From Spirosoma panaciterrae DSM 21099 (GTDB lineage: Bacteria; Bacteroidota; Bacteroidia; Cytophagales; Spirosomataceae), in NCBI RefSeq assembly GCF_000374025.1, contig NZ_KB893173.1, positions 310,001-374,000 of the forward strand: DNA of 64,000 bases, given 5' to 3'. Positions 1 to 8,167 of the stretch are shown here, one piece after another. The notes under the pieces were generated by a model. It made no database searches, was not told where the DNA came from, and was given only the letters and a program-made list of their open reading frames with translations. A program made the position numbers and the translations under genes. How positions within the stretch are numbered: the stretch's first letter is position 1; every line of letters starts with the position of its first letter.

Positions 1-2234
1 TTATTGAAGACAAAATACGTATTCATGTACATCCCAATGGCGATTCCACTCGGTAGGGCGATGATCGTTGCAAAGGCCAATAGATTAATAAACTCCCTCG
101 ACATCAATTTTATAATTTCCAGCGTAGTAGCTCCAATGACCTTCCTGATCCCGATTTCTTTAGCCCGTTTTTCTACACTGTAGGTCAGTATACCGATGAG
201 TCCCAGGATCGCAATCACGAAGATAACCAGACCTTCCAGGCTCATTAATTGCATTTCATGGCGGGGAAAGTAACGCTCATACAAATCCTGATCAAGCCAT
301 GAAAAAGCCATCTCCTGCTGAGGATTGCGTTTACGCCATAGGCTTTGCAGGGATGCTTCGACCGATTCCCGATCACTGAGGGGGTTTGTCTGTAAACACA
401 TCACCTTAAATAAGGAAGGAGCGTATTGGAAAACGACCGGCTCGATCTTACGTTCATAATCATAGTGACAAAAATTAGCCACAACTCCGATGATGGTTGC
501 GGAAAGGGTATCATGCAGAATGACCAGTTTGCCGATGGCTTCCTGGGGTGAACCGAGGCCCAGCTTTTCAACTGCCTTTTGGTTGACCACAATCAGCGGT
601 GACACCTGCCCGCTATGACTGGGCACCAGATTGGTTCCGGCCATAAACTTCAAGCCCATATTGCTGATAAAAGCAGGGTCGGTGGCATAATAAAACGTCG
701 AGTGACCAGCCTCGCTTTTTAGGGGTTTAATCGTGGATTGTGGAGGTTTATTACCAAACGTAAGCGAGCTATAGCCTATTTTCTGTACGTCTTTAAGGGC
801 ATTGATATCACTCGCAAAGAGTTGATAGGCAGAATCAGGTAAGTTGATATTGAAGATATGATGACGCTGGTAGTTCTCGTTATCGTTGGCCATATACTTG
901 ATTTGGTGGTAGGCATGGCCGATAAAAAAGAGATAGATCAGGGCGATGGCAAATTGAGCGACAAGTAAGGATTTGCGGAACCCTAGCTTCCCAAAACTGG
1001 CGGGTGCTACTTGTCCTTTCAAGACCTTTATCGGTTGAAAAGAAGACAGAATCAGGCTAGGCATAGCCCCAGCCAGTAAGCCCAACAACAGATTGAAAAC
1101 GAAGAAGAGCAGGATCAGGTAGCCTAAATGATCAATATCCCAGGTGAGCCACGAAACAGGAAGATAGCTCTTGATCAGCCATAAAATCAGCAGCCCAAAA
1201 ATCAGAGCTATGTACGAAACCAGGACAGATTCAACCAAAAATTGAAAAACCAGTTGAGCTTTCGTGGCACCGGCTACCTTCCGTACCCCAACCTCCCGGC
1301 TTCGATTCATCGATCGGGCCAGGGTTAGATTGATGTAGTTCAACGAAGCCAGTAAAAGGATAATGAGCTGAAAGGCGAAATTGATGGCTATACTTTGAAC
1401 GTCTTGAATGTAGGGGTCATTTTTGAGTATGTCTTTGGCGGGTGAAATGTCAGCCAGGTATTGCCCTTTGAAATACAGTTTCTTCCCAGCAGATGACGGG
1501 AGTAAGCCATTGATCGTATGGGATGTGTTGGCTAGCTGTTGGGTGAGGCTGGTCAGGGTCATTCCGTTGGCTAGTTTCAAGAAGGTATGCGCCTTTAAGT
1601 TGGTCCAGTCACTGGGTTGATACCTACTGACCCCATGGCTGGCAATGGGTATAAAAACATCGGTTCTGAACTGGGTTTTCTGCGGATTGAATGGTTTTAA
1701 AACACCCACGATTTTAAAACTGCCTAGCTGGGGATGTTCCAGGGTGCTGCCAATGGGATTGGAATCATTGAAAAACCACTGAGCCGTCTCATGAGTCAGC
1801 ACAATCGTATTAGGCTCGGTTGGATAGGAACCGGTTTCGAGCGGAAAGTTAAACAACTGAAAAAAGAAGGGATCGGTATAAATTGCCTTACTGTTTTTTG
1901 TTTTGAGTCCGTTACTCAATGTAAAATCTGGTTCCCTGACTAAGGTGGTGGCCTTCTCAATGCCCACCAGATTTTCTTTGGCATAAGCAGCCAATGGCTC
2001 CGGACTGGATGCCCAGTTGGTGATGGAGCCGTCGGTATGTTTTTCGTCAGTTATGACCCGTACAATTCGGGCTTGATCGGGATGGAAATTATCGTACTCG
2101 TAATAGTTGACGATCTGAATTAAAGCCATTAAGGCGGTCGGAATAGCCAGACTCAAACCGATACTATTGATCAGGGAGAAGAGTTTATATTTTAACAGGT
2201 TTCTCCAGGCGATTTTGACGTAGTTGTATATCAT
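1..2234 (-). CDS. MacB/FtsX-type ABC transporter permease, partial at left edge
   Basis: Reading the minus strand from the ATG at 2234 gives an uninterrupted frame of about 744 codons that runs off the window, so the C-terminus is missing. The N-terminus (MIYNYVKIAWRNLLKYK, then a hydrophobic helix) is the usual start of Bacteroidota MacB_PCD/FtsX permeases, which are about 790 residues long. A periplasmic domain of about 200 residues follows, then FtsX transmembrane blocks around residues 285-425 and again near the end. The phrases SREVGVRKVAGAT and AKEIGIRKVIGAT mark the two FtsX repeats. Such proteins work with a separate ATPase in lipoprotein or peptide export or as mechanotransmitters; no ATPase gene is visible here. 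The substrate is unknown. Confidence 0.85.
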   Translation of the reverse strand, partial: MIYNYVKIAWRNLLKYKLFSLINSIGLSLAIPTALMALIQIVNYYEYDNFHPDQARIVRVITDEKHTDGSITNWASSPEPLAAYAKENLVGIEKATTLVREPDFTLSNGLKTKNSKAIYTDPFFFQLFNFPLETGSYPTEPNTIVLTHETAQWFFNDSNPIGSTLEHPQLGSFKIVGVLKPFNPQKTQFRTDVFIPIASHGVSRYQPSDWTNLKAHTFLKLANGMTLTSLTQQLANTSHTINGLLPSSAGKKLYFKGQYLADISPAKDILKNDPYIQDVQSIAINFAFQLIILLLASLNYINLTLARSMNRSREVGVRKVAGATKAQLVFQFLVESVLVSYIALIFGLLILWLIKSYLPVSWLTWDIDHLGYLILLFFVFNLLLGLLAGAMPSLILSSFQPIKVLKGQVAPASFGKLGFRKSLLVAQFAIALIYLFFIGHAYHQIKYMANDNENYQRHHIFNINLPDSAYQLFASDINALKDVQKIGYSSLTFGNKPPQSTIKPLKSEAGHSTFYYATDPAFISNMGLKFMAGTNLVPSHSGQVSPLIVVNQKAVEKLGLGSPQEAIGKLVILHDTLSATIIGVVANFCHYDYERKIEPVVFQYAPSLFKVMCLQTNPLSDRESVEASLQSLWRKRNPQQEMAFSWLDQDLYERYFPRHEMQLMSLEGLVIFVIAILGLIGILTYSVEKRAKEIGIRKVIGATTLEIIKLMSREFINLLAFATIIALPSGIAIGMYMNTYFVFN

Positions 2235-2275
2235 GACCAGGCAGTGATTTGAGAACGTGTATAAAAGAGATCGTT

Positions 2276-2716
2276 TTAATCCTTCAGGAATCGTTGGGAA
2301 GGCAAACGATCGGCATTCAGTCCCATCATACCCGGCGCTTTGACCGGACTTAGCTTAATGTCGTACCAGGCATCGATCAGTTCCTGCTTCAGCAGGATTT
2401 TAGATGTATAACCCGGGCAACTAATAAGGACCGTATCGGTATCTGAGACGGCTGACAGGTCGACTTCAAAACTACCATCGGGGTTCACCTGGCAGCTAAT
2501 CGGTTTGTCTTTTACCTGAATGCTGGCCTCTGGTAAAGGTTTATAAGTGCGATTGTCGCCTATTTGTCCATGAAAGTACTGAGCTACAGCAACCCTGGGC
2601 AGTAAAATCAAACTAGCCAATACGATAGCTTTAACGAATAGCATATAAGCAGAAGTTAATGTATTAAGTAGAATAGCCCCCATAGTTAGTGTATAGCCTA
2701 GTACTTTGCTAAACAT
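2276..2716 (-). CDS. Small secreted protein with CarboxypepD_reg-like fold
   Basis: The frame encodes 146 residues. A second start at 2644 gives MLFVKAIVLASLILLPRVAVA, a good signal peptide ending in AVA, and is the likelier start. The mature part (FHGQIGDNRTYKPLPEASIQVK, then a GSFEVDLS segment and DTVLISCPGY) resembles the carboxypeptidase regulatory-like beta-sandwich found at the N-terminus of TonB receptors, here as a stand-alone domain. It lies 41 bases upstream of the permease gene on the same strand and may be co-transcribed with it. The role is unknown; the fold assignment is by sequence pattern only. Confidence 0.6.
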   Translation of the reverse strand: MFSKVLGYTLTMGAILLNTLTSAYMLFVKAIVLASLILLPRVAVAQYFHGQIGDNRTYKPLPEASIQVKDKPISCQVNPDGSFEVDLSAVSDTDTVLISCPGYTSKILLKQELIDAWYDIKLSPVKAPGMMGLNADRLPSQRFLKD

Positions 2717-2872
2717 ACTACACCAATGGTTCTATTTCCTGCTCTATGGAAAAAAGCGATTAAGTCCCGGCTATTCGGAAGGTTAACGCAGTGGAGTCAC
2801 TGAGTAAAAAAACCTGATCTATCTTGTCACAAAACGGGTGGTAGCCGGTCTTTGCTTAAAACACGAACGCCA

Positions 2873-3463
2873 ATGGATACTCCGTTTCTGACTCCTATTG
2901 AAAAGCCCAAGAGCTTACTCTGGAAGCTGCTTTACTTCTTCACCCGAAAACGCTTCGGTAAAGTCATTACCCCTATGAAGGTGATGGCCGTCCGGCTACC
3001 CGTCGCCTTTGGCTCGTTTTCCGGTAAAATTGGCCAGCTCGATAAAAAGCTTAAACTTCCTGCCGAAACCGTTATGTTGGTTCGGGAACGGGTAGCGCAA
3101 CTCAATGTATGCCTTTTCTGTATCGATATCGGCCGGGCATACACCATTATGGCCTCCATGAATCAGGCTAAGTTCGACGCCCTACCTGACTACACTCGCA
3201 GTCCACTATTTTCGGAAAAAGAAAAGGTATTGCTCGATTTTGTCACCCGGCTGACCCGTGATCGCCAGATGGAAGCCGAGTTGTTCCATAAGCTGGCCCG
3301 GCATTATGACGAACGCTCGATCTGCGAAATTGTCTGGATTGTAGCCTCTGAATTTTATTATAACATGGGTAATATTGGTCTCAATATTCACTCTGACATG
3401 ATCTGCGAGATCGCACAGAAAAAAGTCATTCCCGATGCCAGGGGAATAACTACTAGGGCATAA
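2873..3463 (+). CDS. AhpD-like / carboxymuconolactone decarboxylase family protein
   Basis: A 196-residue all-helical protein of the carboxymuconolactone decarboxylase/AhpD superfamily, starting at the ATG at 2873; a TTG seven codons earlier is also in frame. A CxxC pair (C80-L-F-C83) follows a conserved Glu as in AhpD, but the His usually four residues after the second Cys is replaced by Gly (CLFCIDIG), so classical peroxidase relay chemistry is uncertain. The next gene, 43 bases downstream, is an ECF41-type sigma factor. Genes for carboxymuconolactone decarboxylase-like proteins are a known neighbour and presumed target of ECF41 sigma factors, so this is likely its partner. Its substrate is unknown. 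Confidence 0.8.
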   Translation: MDTPFLTPIEKPKSLLWKLLYFFTRKRFGKVITPMKVMAVRLPVAFGSFSGKIGQLDKKLKLPAETVMLVRERVAQLNVCLFCIDIGRAYTIMASMNQAKFDALPDYTRSPLFSEKEKVLLDFVTRLTRDRQMEAELFHKLARHYDERSICEIVWIVASEFYYNMGNIGLNIHSDMICEIAQKKVIPDARGITTRA

Positions 3464-3506
3464 TTAAACAAAAAGGCTGGCCCTATTGCCCTGCCGTCAA
3501 CTACGT

Positions 3507-4361
3507 ATGGTAATCACCCCGCAAATACTTCAGCTCCGTCCTTATCTGTTTCGGATTGCCTATAATATGCTGGGTATGATCGAGGAAGCGGAAGACATCG
3601 TTCAGGACGTGTACGAAAAATGGATGACGGTGGATAATGTCAACGATTCAAAGGCCTATCTGGGACGCATGACGGTCAATAAAAGTATTAAACGTCTTGA
3701 AGAATTAAAAAAACAGCGGGAAAGCTACATAGGTCCCTGGCTACCCGAACCCTATATTACCCTGGATGCAGAGCCACCACCGACCCTTGAATACGGTCTG
3801 CTATTTCTCCTGGAACGGCTCAATCCGATGGAACGGGCGGTATTTATCCTACGGGAGAGCTTTTCAGAAGATTACCGTATGATCGCCCAGCTCACCGGCT
3901 TCTCGGTCGACAACTGCCGCCAGTTGTTGCACAGAGCCCAGGCGAAACTGGCGCGTGACAAACCTCAGTCGGTAGAACCCGCCACCCAGCATGCCCTTAC
4001 CCAGGCCTTCCTGGTGGCTTTACAGCAGCAGGACCGCGATTTACTCAATGAGGTGCTTCGGTCTGACATTGACTTATTCAGCGATGGAGGAGGCAAACGG
4101 GCCGCTGGTCTCAAGCCCTTGTTTGGTCTTCAGAAGGTGCTACGTTTTTTGTTAGGGGTGATGCAGTTACCTGAAAATCAAAGTAATGATTTTGTCCACC
4201 GATCAGCTTTTATCAACGGGCAACCTGGCTCCCTCATTTTTCGCCGAGAAAACGGTGAGCTGGACTCGATGACCTATATTGGCTGCACGGCTAACCAAAT
4301 CAATCGCTTGTTTTACGTGCGTAATCCCGATAAACTACACATTCGGAGCGGCCTCTCCTAA
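3507..4361 (+). CDS. ECF41-type RNA polymerase sigma factor with fused C-terminal regulatory domain
   Basis: A 284-residue sigma-70 family protein from the ATG at 3507 (a TTG lies 21 bases upstream). Sigma region 2 covers residues 8-70 (AYNMLG, EAEDIVQDV) and region 4 residues 95-155. A SnoaL-like C-terminal extension of about 120 residues follows. The three motifs described for group ECF41 are all present: WLPEP in the linker (78-82), DGGGK (193-197) and NPDKL (273-277). In this group the extension replaces a separate anti-sigma factor and tunes core-enzyme interaction. The AhpD-like gene immediately upstream fits the usual ECF41 neighbourhood. The signal sensed is not known. Confidence 0.9.
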   Translation: MVITPQILQLRPYLFRIAYNMLGMIEEAEDIVQDVYEKWMTVDNVNDSKAYLGRMTVNKSIKRLEELKKQRESYIGPWLPEPYITLDAEPPPTLEYGLLFLLERLNPMERAVFILRESFSEDYRMIAQLTGFSVDNCRQLLHRAQAKLARDKPQSVEPATQHALTQAFLVALQQQDRDLLNEVLRSDIDLFSDGGGKRAAGLKPLFGLQKVLRFLLGVMQLPENQSNDFVHRSAFINGQPGSLIFRRENGELDSMTYIGCTANQINRLFYVRNPDKLHIRSGLS

Positions 4362-4585
4362 GGCCTATTTCGATTAGAGCATGAACCTGTACAAATCTAC
4401 CATTCGCCCTAACCGCTCCCAAGTGAGAAGCCTCTATGCTGGCTCCGTAGGCTTCGCTTATGGCTTGTCCCCTACTGCCATCAGCGACTTTCAATCCTAA
4501 TTCACGTTAAAATTTTCGGTTGTCGCATTTCTTCAATACCAGGCCTACTGCACAACCTACTTTTGCATAGAAGTTTAACACAAAG
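4362..4585. other. Non-coding stretch after ECF41 gene
   Basis: No credible gene is seen. A 39-codon plus-strand frame at 4381-4500 and a 64-codon minus-strand frame at 4300-4494 are open, but neither resembles a known family and the second overlaps the sigma gene. The stretch leads into a row of decayed genes. Confidence 0.4.
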
Positions 4586-4900
4586 CTTCTCCAAATACTT
4601 AGAACTCTGCAAAAGTCAATTATCAATCCCTGGCAGTGGCAAGACCAACTCGGGTACGCTCAGGCCATTGAAATCCCGCAGGCAACCCGAACCTTGTACT
4701 GCGCTGGTCAGGCGGCTATGGACGCTGACGGTCGTCCTGTCGATTCCGACATGCGTTGCCAGATTAACCTGAGTTTCGACAACCTGGAAACAGTATTGCA
4801 GCAGGCGAACTATTCACTGGCAGATGTTGTGCGACTTAATTTTCACATAAGATGCAACGGGTATCGTCAGTTAGTTTACCAAGGCTATGCGACAGGATAA
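4586..4900 (+). pseudogene. RidA/YjgF family remnant
   Basis: One frame reads through a RidA-family N-terminal half: IINPWQWQDQLGYAQAIEI, then TLYCAGQAAMDADGRPV, INLSFDNLETVLQQA and YSLADVVRLNF. These match the first 90 or so residues of the roughly 130-140-residue reactive-intermediate deaminase family. No ATG lies where the protein should begin; the codon before QKSIINPW is CTG at 4607. After RLNF the sequence turns into unrelated residues and stops at 4900, so the C-terminal third, including the conserved Arg region, is gone. The gene is therefore decayed at both ends. It is followed directly by another gene fragment. Confidence 0.75.
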
Positions 4901-5060
4901 AGCCAAAGGACTGTATAACACCCGGCCGCTGCTGCCGCCAATGCCCTGGCCGAACTACTCACGCATGACTGATGACGATATGAAAGCGGTCTATACCTAT
5001 TTAAAATCGCTGAAACCCGTCGAAAACAAGGTTCCGGCTCCCGTGCCACCAGCTCCTTAA
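4887..5060 (+). pseudogene. C-terminal remnant of a c-type cytochrome
   Basis: A 57-residue frame reads LLPPMPWPNYSRMTDDDMKA, then VYTYLKSLKPVENKVPAPVP and a TAA stop. This is the typical end of a cytochrome c domain: the axial-ligand Met segment (PPMPW), the last helix (TDDDMKAVYTYLKSL) and the proline-rich tail of Bacteroidota diheme or monoheme cytochromes. The heme-binding CxxCH part is absent upstream, where the frame joins the RidA remnant. It is therefore only the end of a deleted gene. The ATG at 4887 is probably an internal Met, not a real start. Confidence 0.7.
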
Positions 5061-5102
5061 GTTCGGCTAGCGAACCTCGTTTGTCGTTTTAAAGCTTCTA
5101 TA

Positions 5103-5288
5103 GCCGAGATTGGGCAGTTGCAGGATTACCTTGACGGTGGAACGATTCGCTCGCCAGACGGCGCTATTGCATTTGTCGTTCCGGCTGGAGCACTCACCAC
5201 GACGATTACGAATCAGAGTCTGACTGGAATTGAGCGGGCTTATCGGTTTTCGCCGGATGGGACCAATTCGCTAAAGCAGCTCGATTAA
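5103..5288 (+). pseudogene. Remnant of a ZU5-like / surface lipoprotein gene
   Basis: A frame of 61 residues ending at 5288 contains GGTIRSPDGAIAFVVPAGAL, then TTTITNQSLTG and AYRFSPDGT. The pattern (GGT, a strand, IPAGAL-like turn, SPDGT) resembles the start of ZU5-like domains in large Bacteroidota surface proteins. There is no start codon and the frame stops soon after the SPDGT turn, so this is only a domain fragment. It is the third gene piece in 700 bases, all on the plus strand. The domain name is an inference from pattern. Confidence 0.5.
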
Positions 5289-5395
5289 CTTTCCATTACT
5301 AGTCAGGCAACGTAGCCGTTAAGGTTTGATAGAGACAAGCGAATCAACGGTCGCTAAGATATTTTGATCGTTGATAGGTATTGAAATTGGGCGAA

Positions 5396-5415
5396 CCATT
5401 CTCACTCCTCGCTCC
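5396..5415. repeat. GAG-rich intergenic repeat, copy near coaD
   Basis: The 20 bases ccattctcactcctcgctcc are the reverse complement of a motif found with a 6-base insertion at 7462-7489 (ggagcgaggag...gtgagaatgg). The copy lies just downstream of the coaD stop codon. Confidence 0.5.
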
Positions 5416-5424
5416 TAATTCCTA

Positions 5425-5898
5425 TTACCTGACCAAATGCAGGTCATCTAACGGATAGGGCAGAAATTCATTGACATGTTGGCCGTAGCGGTGCAGGTCG
5501 CGAATGATACTCGAACTAATAGGGGCCAGATGAGGTGACGTAATCAGAAATACCGTTTCGACGCCTTCGTAAACGTATCGGTTTACCTGCGAGATTCCAT
5601 TTTCGTACTCGAAATCGGTTGTATTGCGGAGGCCACGCAGCAAAAAGCGGGCTCCGACTTCCTGAGCGACATGGGCCGTCAGTCCATCGTAACTAATAAC
5701 ACGGACGGCGGGCTCGTTTGCAAAAGCGCCCTCAATCAGGCGGATCATCTGGTCGAGCGGAAAATAACGTTCTTTGTGGGCATTACGACCAATACCGATC
5801 ACAATCTCATCGAACAGTCGTAAACCACGCAGCACAATATCTTCATGGCCTTTCGTAAATGGATCAAACGAGCCTGGAAACAAAGCAATTCGTTTCAT
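5425..5898 (-). CDS. coaD: Phosphopantetheine adenylyltransferase CoaD
   Basis: This 157-residue cytoplasmic enzyme transfers AMP from ATP to 4'-phosphopantetheine, making dephospho-CoA, the fourth step of coenzyme A synthesis. It has the nucleotidyltransferase signature FPGSFDPFTKGH (residues 7-18; here the T-x-G-H variant, with the catalytic His at 18), RGLRNTTDFEYE in the middle, and ISSSIIRDL near residue 130 that contacts ATP. The length is normal for the family. The neighbouring DUF3822 gene upstream on the same strand is its usual companion in Bacteroidota. Confidence 0.97.
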   Translation of the reverse strand: MKRIALFPGSFDPFTKGHEDIVLRGLRLFDEIVIGIGRNAHKERYFPLDQMIRLIEGAFANEPAVRVISYDGLTAHVAQEVGARFLLRGLRNTTDFEYENGISQVNRYVYEGVETVFLITSPHLAPISSSIIRDLHRYGQHVNEFLPYPLDDLHLVR

Positions 5899-5900
5899 AA

Positions 5901-5932
5901 AAGAGCGAAAGAGTGAATGAGCGAAAGAGCGG
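5901..5932. repeat. AGAGYGAA octamer repeat between coaD and DUF3822
   Basis: Four imperfect octamers of the form (A/T)GAGYGAA lie in the 70-base gap between coaD and the DUF3822 gene. The 24 bases at 5901-5924 recur exactly at 28013-28036, between ccmE and ccmF. Confidence 0.65.
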
Positions 5933-5968
5933 ATAAAAGCCTGGAGCAGTTATCGTTCTTTCCCTCCT

Positions 5969-6847
5969 TCATTCACTAAGTAAACCTAATCCGTATAAAC
6001 TTAAATAGCGGTGGGCTGGCAAGTCGTCAAATTCATTGGCCAGCGACAAACCCGGGGGTATCTGTCCGAACGAAAGATTTGGCAGAAAACGGCTCAGTTC
6101 AATATAGGCTTCCGAAAAAGGGGTGATTTCGCCATACAGCGATATACTACTACTATCGGTAGGTAACCCTTGCTCGTCAAGTATATAAAGTACGTAATAC
6201 ACTAAGTCCTGCACATTCTTATACCCAAATCGATTACAATAGTGCAATTGGTGGTCTTTTCGGCACAGAATCGTCACAAACTCGTCTTCAAAATATAAAT
6301 AAACTGTATTGGGCGTTAGTGAATGCCGATCCAGATCGGCCGTAGCCCGCACAAGGGTGCTGGTCTGATGAACGAAGGTCAACGGTTGAAGCGGATACAT
6401 CTCCGAGAAGAAATCGGCTAATGGATGTTCCAGATTAAATACCGTCAGAAACCCTTCATTGGCGTGAAGAAACGCCTGGGCAAATTCATGGGCCGGCAGC
6501 TCACTCCCACGCATCAGTGCCAGATAACTGCTTGCATATTCTTTCCGATACAATTGCTGGGGCACCAGCGTAAACGAGGGCGAATTAATACCGATCCGAA
6601 TTTCCTGCCACGGACCCGCCGATAAGACTTTATGATCCCGAAAAATATCCGGCAATACATTGGTTAATAAACGGTCGGTCAGTAGCGACGGAAAGGTATA
6701 ATCTTCAAGATATAACGCCTGCTTACGACCATTTTGAACCAATACCTGAAACCGATCTTTTCCGACTTCCAGGCATAGAATTGACTGGTCGGTACGTCGT
6801 GGATCGAACGAATCGGCTCGAATGGTTACAGTAGGTGAAAGGGTCAC
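5969..6847 (-). CDS. DUF3822 family protein
   Basis: A protein of about 292 residues (from GTG 6847) matching the DUF3822 family, found beside coaD in many Bacteroidota. Near the N-terminus is VTIRADSFDPRRTDQ followed by ILCLEVGKDRFQ, and the C-terminus has SLYGEITPFSEAY. The fold is thought to be of the actin/hexokinase-like ATPase type (inference from strand pattern). No ATG is available: candidates are TTG 6892, GTG 6859 and GTG 6847. I prefer 6847 because family members start a few residues before the VxIRADSFD segment. Its function is unknown, though the constant link to coaD suggests a role near CoA metabolism or a shared transcript. Confidence 0.8.
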   Translation of the reverse strand: MTLSPTVTIRADSFDPRRTDQSILCLEVGKDRFQVLVQNGRKQALYLEDYTFPSLLTDRLLTNVLPDIFRDHKVLSAGPWQEIRIGINSPSFTLVPQQLYRKEYASSYLALMRGSELPAHEFAQAFLHANEGFLTVFNLEHPLADFFSEMYPLQPLTFVHQTSTLVRATADLDRHSLTPNTVYLYFEDEFVTILCRKDHQLHYCNRFGYKNVQDLVYYVLYILDEQGLPTDSSSISLYGEITPFSEAYIELSRFLPNLSFGQIPPGLSLANEFDDLPAHRYLSLYGLGLLSE

Positions 6848-6910
6848 AGCAAGTTGCACAAATTCAAAAACTAAGCAGTAAAAATAAATCAATCAACTAA
6901 TAACCAATCC

Positions 6911-7426
6911 TTAGTTGCCCCATGGCAAATACCCTTTCAGTTGGAATACATCGTCAAGTGACTGACAGTGCTGAAACAGTTGGTGCATCTCCTGAACCGG
7001 ATGTTGCTTTATCTCATCAAAATGCATCCATTTTACCTCATCGATAAGCTGATTATCCTGACTCATTTCGGGATCTCCTCCCAAACGAAGGCTACCACCC
7101 TTCACGTCAACGACAAAAAACAGCTCCAGCGCATGAAGCGGTGGCTGGATAAATTCACTAACAAAGAGCATGCCGCCAATCGCAACAATGAGTCCCGTTT
7201 CTTCCAGAAATTCCCGTGCCAACGCATCTGGAGCACTTTCGCTGAATTGTACTCCTCCACCTGGAGGGCTCCAGAACCTATTGGCTGGATTAAGCCCCCG
7301 GTGACGAACCATCAGCAATCGATCTCCCTGGCGACATAGTCCACAAACCCGAACCCGAACCCGATTTCCATATAGCGTCTGTACCTCCTGATGGGACATA
7401 TCTATCTGTGTCATGTCCTGTTCCAT
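6911..7426 (-). CDS. Nudix hydrolase
   Basis: A 171-residue Nudix protein from the ATG at 7426. The Nudix box GX5EX7REUXEEXGU is complete at residues 57-79: G57, E63, R71-E72, E75-E76, G78. It hydrolyses some nucleoside-diphosphate-linked compound with Mg ions held by the box glutamates; the substrate cannot be told from the sequence. The WSPPGGGV segment just before the box resembles ADP-ribose and nucleotide-sugar clades, but this is weak evidence. The upstream in-frame extension to 7513 looks non-coding and overlaps the repeat region. Confidence 0.9.
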   Translation of the reverse strand: MEQDMTQIDMSHQEVQTLYGNRVRVRVCGLCRQGDRLLMVRHRGLNPANRFWSPPGGGVQFSESAPDALAREFLEETGLIVAIGGMLFVSEFIQPPLHALELFFVVDVKGGSLRLGGDPEMSQDNQLIDEVKWMHFDEIKQHPVQEMHQLFQHCQSLDDVFQLKGYLPWGN

Positions 7427-7455
7427 GTTAGGGGACGCAAAGGTAGACATTTTTG

Positions 7456-7534
7456 AGTATTGGGAGCGAGGAGTTCGTGTGAGAATGGCTGACGCATTAA
7501 AAAGAACGCGCAAGCCATTCTCGCTCTCAATACT
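7456..7534. repeat. Nested inverted repeat between the CBS and Nudix genes
   Basis: Outer arms at 7456-7469 and 7521-7534 pair at 13 of 14 bases (agtattgggagcga / tcgctctcaatact). Inner arms gagaatggct (7481-7490) and agccattctc (7513-7522) are perfect complements; the second arms overlap by two bases. It lies at the 3' end of the CBS gene and may act as a terminator. Its left part belongs to the same repeat family as 5396-5415. Confidence 0.6.
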
Positions 7535-7968
7535 TAATACGTTCCTGAAATATAACTTTCGAGCGAATCGATCCGGGTTTTCTGATCACGGATGATCGCA
7601 GTTACTACGTCATTGATCGAAATGATACCTACTAGCTCATTTTTGTCCATTACGGGCAGGTGGCGAATATGCTTATCCGACATGATGCGCATACATTCTT
7701 CCAGGCTCTGGTCTGGCGCAATGGTAATCACATTGGCCGTCATTACATCAGCAATGGTCGTATCGTCTGAATGGCGTCCTTTGAGAATAATTTTACGGGC
7801 ATAGTCCCGTTCTGAAAAGATCCCGGTCAGCACGCCATTGTCCACAACCAATACGGCCCCGATATTTTTTTCAGCCATAAGTTCCAGCGCAGCCAATACA
7901 GTTTGTCCTGACGAAACCGAATAGAGGGCATTAACCGATTTACCCTGAAGAATCTGACGTATTTTCAT
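7534..7968 (-). CDS. Tandem CBS-domain protein
   Basis: A 144-residue protein made of two CBS domains (about residues 8-65 and 74-128) with no attached enzyme domain. Characteristic segments are MAEKNIGAVLVVDNGVLTGI plus SERDYARK in the first domain, and DVMTANVITIAPDQSLEEC and RHLPVMDKNELVGIISINDV in the second. Such pairs form a Bateman module that binds adenosine nucleotides and often regulates partner proteins. No partner is evident; the adjacent Nudix gene is on the same strand, 107 bases downstream of its stop. Confidence 0.92.
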   Translation of the reverse strand: MKIRQILQGKSVNALYSVSSGQTVLAALELMAEKNIGAVLVVDNGVLTGIFSERDYARKIILKGRHSDDTTIADVMTANVITIAPDQSLEECMRIMSDKHIRHLPVMDKNELVGIISINDVVTAIIRDQKTRIDSLESYISGTY

Positions 7969-8167
7969 TTGAGTTAGAAGGATTTAGTGGTGGGTGAAGA
8001 TAAAAAAAAGGAGTTAGGGATGAAAGCGATCAGGATAAAGAATTAAAAAATGATAAAAATCAGTTACTCCGATTCTGATTTCCCTGCACCTCCCATCTCC
8101 CCTTTCGGCTTCCCTTTCTCCTATCCTTACCCTTTCTTCTTTGCTGCTTTTTTTGTAACTTAGAAGC

